NCBI GenBank assembly: GCA_003240775.1
Contig: QFNI01000008.1
Span: 30,298 to 94,297 of the forward strand
Length of the DNA: 64,000 bases
Source of the DNA: Mesorhizobium amorphae
Lineage (GTDB): Bacteria; Pseudomonadota; Alphaproteobacteria; Rhizobiales; Rhizobiaceae
Direction of reading: 5' to 3'
A model generated the notes under the pieces. That model had not been told where the DNA came from, made no database searches, and was given only the letters and a program-made list of their open reading frames with translations. Numbering within the stretch: the first letter of the stretch is position 1; each line of letters starts with the position of its first letter. This document shows positions 59,700-64,000 of the stretch, one piece after another. The position numbers were made by a program, and so were the translations under genes.

Positions 59700-60473
59700 A
59701 TGTATCTCGACAAGTTCAAGCTCGTGGACAGGATCGCCGTTGTGACGGGCGGCGGGCAGGGGATCGGGCTCGCGACGGCCGAAGCCCTCGCGGAAGCCGG
59801 CGCGCTCGTGGTGGTCACCGACATGAACGGCGACGCGGCGATGGAGGCTGCGGAGAAGCTCAGGGCTGCGGGACACCGCGCGGAAGCCGAGACGCTCGAC
59901 GTGACGGACCCAGCCCAAGTGTCGGCGGTCTGTGCGCGCGTCCTCGAGCGGCACGGGCGCGTCGACATCCTCGTCAACAATGCGGGCATCGCCATCAGCA
60001 ACAAGCCGGCCGAGACGATGACCGACGACGTCTGGCTGAAAGTCATCGACGTCAACCTGAACGGCGTGTTCTGGTGCTGCCGCGCCTTCGGCGCCGCGAT
60101 GCTCGAACGGGGCAAGGGCGCCATCGTCAATGTCGGCTCGATGTCGGGCTACATCGTCAACCGCCCGCAGGAGCAGGCGCAGTACAACGCGTCGAAGGCC
60201 GCCGTGCACCACCTGACGAAATCGCTCGCCGCCGAATGGGGCGCGCGCGGCGTGCGCGTGAACGCGGTCGCGCCGACCTATATCGAGACCGCGCTGACGG
60301 CTTATGTCTACGACGAGCCCGAACTCATGAAGCACTGGGTCGGCGGCACGCCGATGGGTCGCCTGGGCCAGACCGACGAGATCGCCTCGGTGATCCTGTT
60401 TCTCGCATCCGACGCGGCAAGCCTCATGACGGGCTCGATCGTGGTCGCGGATGGCGGCTACATCTGCTGGTAG
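59700..60473 (+). CDS. Short-chain dehydrogenase/reductase
   Basis: The 257-residue enzyme has TGGGQGIG, DMNGD after the second strand (NAD preference), NNAG, catalytic Ser in VGSMSGY and Tyr/Lys in YNASK, and the common VVADGGY end. It resembles sorbitol/arabinitol/gluconate dehydrogenases. GGGAGG precedes the ATG at 59700. Last gene of the RpiR operon, 33 bp after rpiR. Confidence 0.94.
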   Translation: MYLDKFKLVDRIAVVTGGGQGIGLATAEALAEAGALVVVTDMNGDAAMEAAEKLRAAGHRAEAETLDVTDPAQVSAVCARVLERHGRVDILVNNAGIAISNKPAETMTDDVWLKVIDVNLNGVFWCCRAFGAAMLERGKGAIVNVGSMSGYIVNRPQEQAQYNASKAAVHHLTKSLAAEWGARGVRVNAVAPTYIETALTAYVYDEPELMKHWVGGTPMGRLGQTDEIASVILFLASDAASLMTGSIVVADGGYICW

Positions 60474-60497
60474 GCGAGGGATGGTGCGGGGCCGGCG

Positions 60498-61169
60498 CTA
60501 TCGCGCGCCTGCCCCTTCCAGAAGTGCCGCGATGGCTGCGTGGCCATGCGCCCTGGCGAGCGTGAGCGGCGTCTTGCCGTCGCGGTCGGCGAGGTTCACG
60601 TCGGCCCCCGCATCGATCAGGGCCCGCACGATCTCCTGGTGCGGCTTGCCCCCGTCGCCCAGGATGACGGCCTCGATCAGCGCGGTCCAGCCGAGCCTGT
60701 TGACGTGATCGACGTCCACGCCAGCCTTGATCAGCATCCGCACGGCCTCGACATGGCCGCGCTCGGAAGCGGGAATGAGCGCGGTTCCCCCGTAGCGGTT
60801 GGTGCTTTGGAGGTCGGCGCCGTGTTGAAGCGTCATTTCGAGGATTTCGAGATGCCCGCGCGCGCCGGCATAGAGGTATGGGCTGTCCTGGATGTCGTCT
60901 TTGGCGTTCACGTCCGCGCCCGCCTCGATCAGCGCGCGTGCGGCCGCCACATGGTCGGCGTGGGTGGCGACCAGAAGCGCTGTCTCGCCTTTCGCATTGC
61001 GGCTGTCCACGGCGGCTCCGGCGTTCAATGCGGCTGTGATCCGCCCGGCATCGTCGGCTGCCGCCGCCGCAAAGAGATCGCTGTCGGTCATGGTCTGGCC
61101 CGTGGCTCCCGTCGCACAGATCACGCCTATCGCGATGCAGGCGAGATGAATGAATCTGATCGGCTTCAT
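60498..61169 (-). CDS. Exported ankyrin-repeat protein
   Basis: The 223-residue protein has a signal peptide (MKPIRFIHLACIAIGVICATGATG) followed by about five to six ankyrin repeats (ALLVATHADHVAAARALIEAGADVN-like units through LTLARAHGHAAIAALLEGA). It should be periplasmic. Such small periplasmic ankyrin proteins are often linked to oxidative-stress or catalase-type enzymes, but no such gene is adjacent. Partner unknown. Confidence 0.88.
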   Translation of the reverse strand: MKPIRFIHLACIAIGVICATGATGQTMTDSDLFAAAAADDAGRITAALNAGAAVDSRNAKGETALLVATHADHVAAARALIEAGADVNAKDDIQDSPYLYAGARGHLEILEMTLQHGADLQSTNRYGGTALIPASERGHVEAVRMLIKAGVDVDHVNRLGWTALIEAVILGDGGKPHQEIVRALIDAGADVNLADRDGKTPLTLARAHGHAAIAALLEGAGAR

Positions 61170-61261
61170 CGCGATGAGCCCCTTTCGCTCCGGCCCCCGC
61201 CGCAAGGACGTGCTGCGGAAACCCGCTATGCCCGCCGAAGATGGCAGGGATTCGGCCGATG

Positions 61262-61936
61262 TCAGCTCAAGGCCGGGCGGTCCTGCCAGCGCAGCAGCGC
61301 TTCGTGGCCGATGGGGGTCAGCCGGTAGACGCCGTGGCTGTGGCGCGTGAACCAGCCGTAGACGTTGCGCCTGAGGATCTTCGCGGCGTTGGGCATGCCG
61401 GCCTTTGCGAGATCGCGCGGGCGGCAGGGGGCCTCCTTCATGGCATTCGCGCAGGCCAGCGCCTCCTGCCTGTAGGCCGTCATGATCGGCCGGCGCGTGC
61501 TGCCGCCTTGTGCGGGGTCGCCCTGTCTGCGGCGGAACTCGTCGAGAAGCCGCGAGCGCCGCCTGGGGTCACGGCGGGGCGCAAGCGCCGTCGGGCTGAG
61601 CAGCACCTCCACCGCGCCATCGCCGCGCACGCCAAGCAGCCCGAAGCCCAGCCGGCGGCACAGGTTGCGGAAGCGCGCATCCGCTTCGCGCCCCTTGCCC
61701 TTGAGCGACATCCTTGCTGCCAGCCACACCTCGTCGCAGACGGCTGCGCGGTCGACGCCCTGGAGCACGAGCTCCAGGTTGAACTGCATCTTGAGCTCGC
61801 AGACCACGAGCAGGGGCGCGTCCTCCGGCCCGACCGCCACAACATCGCAGCCGCCGATCTCGCCCTTCACCGCAAAGCCCAGCCCTTCGAGAAACCGCTT
61901 CACCGGCAGATAAAGGGATGTCTCGAATTGGTGCAC
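61262..61936 (-). CDS. DUF2161 PD-(D/E)xK-like protein
   Basis: The 224-residue protein matches the DUF2161 family, annotated as a putative phosphodiesterase/nuclease. The nuclease-like core is Asp in GGCDVVAV and Glu-x-Lys in VVCELKMQ, both within residues about 25-50. The C-terminal part (RRNVYGWFTRHSHGVYRLT) looks like a winged helix. I place the start at a GTG at 61936 (VHQFETSLYLPVKRF) with GGAG upstream, which gives the usual family length. An ATG at 62071 would add 45 low-complexity residues and leave only 31 bp to the divergent fucU-like gene. Function unknown. Confidence 0.8.
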   Translation of the reverse strand: MHQFETSLYLPVKRFLEGLGFAVKGEIGGCDVVAVGPEDAPLLVVCELKMQFNLELVLQGVDRAAVCDEVWLAARMSLKGKGREADARFRNLCRRLGFGLLGVRGDGAVEVLLSPTALAPRRDPRRRSRLLDEFRRRQGDPAQGGSTRRPIMTAYRQEALACANAMKEAPCRPRDLAKAGMPNAAKILRRNVYGWFTRHSHGVYRLTPIGHEALLRWQDRPALS

Positions 61937-62102
61937 GAATGCCGGCTCCGGGCGAGGGGAAGGGCGCCCCTCATCGCCGAACTCAAGCCTGCGATCCAGC
62001 CCGCTCGCGCGTGTCGCGCGCGCCGGCTTGTCAGCCGATCCGTTTTCCGGTTCTAGAAGGCCGTTCCACATCGCTTGCGTGACAGACAGGAGACCGACCC
62101 CG

Positions 62103-62543
62103 ATGCTGAAGGGCCTTGACCGCGCGCTGTCCGCCGAGCTGCTGCACGTGCTCATGCTGATGGGGCACGGCGACGACATCCTGGTCTGCGACGTCAACCA
62201 TCCCGCGGCATCGATCGCCAAACACACGGTGCACGGCCAGATCGTGAACATGCCGGGCTGCGACATCCCCCGCGCGCTCGAGGCGATCCTGAGCATCATG
62301 CCGCTCGACACCTTCGTGCCCATGCCCGTCAAGCGCATGAAAGTGGTGGGCGATCCCGAGCGGTTGATGCCGGTCCACGAGCGCGTCCAGGCCGTCGCGG
62401 ACCGGGCGGAGGAGCGCCCCATAGCCTTCGAGGCGCTGGAGCGGTTCGACTTCTACGAGGCCGCGCGGGAATGCTTCGCGGTGGTCCGCACCTCGGACCC
62501 CGGCCCCTATGGCTGCTTCATCCTGCGCAAAGGCGTGGTTTAA
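62103..62543 (+). CDS. fucU: RbsD/FucU-family sugar mutarotase
   Basis: The 146-residue protein matches the FucU branch: MLKGLDRALSAELLHVLMLMGHGDDI with the catalytic-type His near residue 22, NHPAASIA, VVGDPE and the C-terminal YGCFILRKG. It interconverts sugar anomers such as alpha- and beta-L-fucose or ribose. AGGAG precedes the ATG at 62103. It stands alone between DUF2161 and GntR genes but may serve the sugar pathways upstream. Confidence 0.92.
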   Translation: MLKGLDRALSAELLHVLMLMGHGDDILVCDVNHPAASIAKHTVHGQIVNMPGCDIPRALEAILSIMPLDTFVPMPVKRMKVVGDPERLMPVHERVQAVADRAEERPIAFEALERFDFYEAARECFAVVRTSDPGPYGCFILRKGVV

Positions 62544-62596
62544 GGCATTACTCCGCACTTTCGCTGGAAGTACTCCAACTCAGCGCCCCAGCTAGG

Positions 62597-63262
62597 TCAT
62601 GCCCCGGCATCGAGCGATCGGGTCGCCTCGCGATACGCGATCTCGCCCATGATCACGAAGCGCAGCGTGTGGTCGGAGGCTGCCACCGCGTCCCGCTGCG
62701 CGAGCGCCGCGAGCAGGTCGCTCTGGCCGGCCACGATGATCTTGAGGGTGTCGCGGCTCGCCATGGTGGCGAGGCGGACGGCCTGTACCTGCGAAAGATA
62801 GCGCTGGATCGTCTGCTGGAGGGTGAGGTTGGGCACGGCCGAGAGCCAGCCGTTGCGGAAGCGCTCGCTGATCCGGAAGAAGTGGGGCACGTCGCCGTTC
62901 TCCAGGGTCTCCTGCGCGTCGGCGATGGCCGCCTTCATGTCACGCAGCTGCGCCTCGCCGATCGCGAGGGCTGCCATGGCCGCGGCGCGGGGCTCGAGCA
63001 GGCGCCTGATCTCGAACACCTCGAACACTTCGCGCGGCGAAAGGCTCGGCAAGAGGAAGCCGCGCGTCGACTGCTCGAGATAGCCCTCGTGGACGAGGCG
63101 CATCAGCGCGTCCCTGACGGGCATCCGCGACAGGCCGAGATCGGCCGCGATGGCCACGTCGACGAGGCGCTCGCCCTGGCGCACCTCGCCGCGCTGGATG
63201 CGGCCGGCCACGAGGTCGTAGACGTGGTCGCTGTGCTTGGTGCGTGAACTCGTCATCTCCAT
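62597..63262 (-). CDS. GntR-family regulator (FCD/FadR type)
   Basis: The 221-residue protein has an N-terminal GntR winged helix (HVYDLVAGRIQRGEVRQGERL, DLGLSRMPVRDALMRLVHEGYL) and an all-helical FCD effector domain (SLSPREVFEVFEIRRLLEPRAA). FCD regulators sense organic or amino acids. It is divergent from the amino-acid binding protein at 63450 and probably regulates it. Confidence 0.94.
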   Translation of the reverse strand: MEMTSSRTKHSDHVYDLVAGRIQRGEVRQGERLVDVAIAADLGLSRMPVRDALMRLVHEGYLEQSTRGFLLPSLSPREVFEVFEIRRLLEPRAAAMAALAIGEAQLRDMKAAIADAQETLENGDVPHFFRISERFRNGWLSAVPNLTLQQTIQRYLSQVQAVRLATMASRDTLKIIVAGQSDLLAALAQRDAVAASDHTLRFVIMGEIAYREATRSLDAGA

Positions 63263-63282
63263 CCCTCCCGAGCGAAAGTGAT

Positions 63283-63300
63283 TTTATCAGTATACGAAAA
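63283..63300. promoter_or_regulatory. GTATAC-centred operator candidate
   Basis: TTTATCAGTATACGAAAA contains GTATAC (63290-63295) in AT-rich flanks, 21 bp upstream of the GntR start. FCD-type GntR proteins commonly bind sites centred on GTATAC/GTnnAC, so this is a candidate site in the 187-bp divergent promoter. Confidence 0.4.
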
Positions 63301-63449
63301 ATGAGGTCCCGGAGCCTATTTCATCCCGAAATACCACTATCAGGCGTGATCACGCCAAAAATCCCGCTTGAAAAATATACAGTTTGTGCGAGCTTGATCG
63401 CCATGTCGCACGGTCCAACGAGGCTGCGACGGGGATCAGGGGAACAAAC

Positions 63450-64000
63450 ATGCTGATAAAGCGACGTCATTTCATCGGGCTGGCGGCAAGCGTCGGGTTT
63501 GCGTTCATGGCGGTCGGGGCGCATGCCGCGGAGCCGCTCAAGGTGGGGGCATACCCTGCCAACCCGCCATGGGAAAACAAGACGGAGGCCGGCGGCTTCG
63601 AGGGCTTCGAGGTCGACATCGTGAACGAGGTCGCAAAGCGCCTGGGCACCACGGCCGAGATCGAAGGCATGGACTTCAAGGCGCTGTTCGTCGCCTCCGC
63701 CTCCCAGCGCGTGGACATGGTCATCTCCTCGCTCACCATCACGGCGGAGCGTCTCCAGAGCCAGTCCTTCACGCAGCCCTACTTCCTCGGCGCGCTCGCC
63801 GTGGGCGTCAAGGAAGGCTCGCCCATCAAGGCCGTCACGGACCTCAAGGGCAAGGCCGTGGGCGCGGTCGCGACCTCGTTCCCCGAGAAGTGGGTCAAGG
63901 AGCGCGCCGAAGAGCTCGGCTACAGCAGCTACAAGAGCTATGACAGCACCGTGAACATGCTCACCGACCTGCAGAACGGCCGGCTCGACGCGGTGGTCAA
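63450..64000 (+). CDS. Amino-acid ABC transporter substrate-binding protein, family 3 (partial)
   Basis: The visible 183 residues begin with a twin-arginine-like signal (KRRHFIGLAASVGFAFMAVGAHA) and continue as a polar amino-acid binding protein: KVGAYPANPPWENK, GFEGFEVDIVNEVAKRLG, FVASASQRVDMVISSLTIT with the ligand-binding Arg region. AGGGG precedes the ATG at 63450. The gene runs off the right edge; permease and ATPase genes are expected beyond. Confidence 0.93.
   Translation, partial: MLIKRRHFIGLAASVGFAFMAVGAHAAEPLKVGAYPANPPWENKTEAGGFEGFEVDIVNEVAKRLGTTAEIEGMDFKALFVASASQRVDMVISSLTITAERLQSQSFTQPYFLGALAVGVKEGSPIKAVTDLKGKAVGAVATSFPEKWVKERAEELGYSSYKSYDSTVNMLTDLQNGRLDAVV

Noticed and set aside
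1..64000. CRISPR arrays, tRNA/rRNA genes, insertion sequences, phage or defence genes
   Set aside because: Reading through the window I saw no regularly spaced repeats, no cloverleaf-like tRNA sequences in the gaps and no transposase, integrase, Cas or toxin-antitoxin proteins.

Overview
The window is about 67-70% G+C and densely coded, with short intergenic gaps and many ATGA/GTGA/TTGA stop-start overlaps. Heterotetrameric sarcosine oxidase genes, TRAP and ABC sugar/polyol importers, an ALDH16-type tandem aldehyde dehydrogenase and a palindromic intergenic repeat of the kind common in Hyphomicrobiales all point to an alphaproteobacterium, most likely a rhizobial relative (Phyllobacteriaceae/Aurantimonadaceae-like). 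The taxonomic call is an inference from gene content. I saw no rRNA, tRNA, CRISPR, transposase or prophage genes. The window reads as a chromosomal or megaplasmid catabolic region.

Layout. (1) 1-6.8 kb: one-carbon/methylated-glycine catabolism. A dimethylglycine dehydrogenase-like flavoprotein is followed by soxB-soxD-soxA (the last cut by the window edge). A Tat-exported family-5 binding protein is divergent, and the shared promoter carries two copies of a 14-bp near-palindrome. (2) 7.1-14 kb: an organosulfur-like cluster. A binding-protein-fold protein without signal peptide, an SsuD-type monooxygenase and a fused DctQM plus DctP TRAP transporter form one operon. Divergent to it are an ArsR/BigR-like regulator and a GST-like oxidoreductase, then a TauE/SafE exporter. 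(3) 14.3-22.7 kb: an amidohydrolase with a TetR regulator, then redox/detoxification genes (quinone oxidoreductase, aldo-keto reductase, flavin-binding PPOX-like protein, secreted alpha/beta hydrolase) interleaved with TetR and LysR regulators, several with clear palindromic operators. (4) 22.8-29.4 kb: an operon of ROK regulator, M20 peptidase, periplasmic binding protein, permease, YhfX-like PLP protein and ABC ATPase. It looks like an uptake and processing system for an amino-acid-containing or N-acylated substrate. (5) 29.4-40 kb: an extracytoplasmic copper/heme operon. A giant MnxG-like multicopper oxidase is interrupted by one in-frame TAG codon and followed by a beta-propeller protein, a Sco copper chaperone and a cytochrome c/periplasmic-binding fusion. 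A trypsin-like protease with a very basic N-terminus is divergent. (6) 41.2-60.5 kb: a large carbohydrate/polyol region of three operons: ADH-FGGY kinase-SorC-DeoC-tandem ALDH-HAD; binding protein-ABC ATPase-permease-FGGY kinase-GldA-SDR (closed by a strong terminator); and cupin phosphoglucose isomerase-AroE-like dehydrogenase-UlaG-like hydrolase-RpiR-SDR. (7) 60.5-64 kb: secreted ankyrin protein, DUF2161 nuclease-like protein, FucU/RbsD mutarotase, GntR regulator and the start of a family-3 amino-acid binding protein.

The best candidates for undescribed biology are the split giant oxidase operon (29.4-40 kb), the ROK-M20-YhfX ABC module (22.8-29.4 kb), the 41-60 kb sugar pathway with its shikimate-dehydrogenase-like enzyme lacking the shikimate-binding motif, and the cytosolic binding-fold protein paired with an SsuD monooxygenase and a TRAP transporter. 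Gene functions are assigned from recognisable motifs and family resemblance. Substrates are mostly inference.
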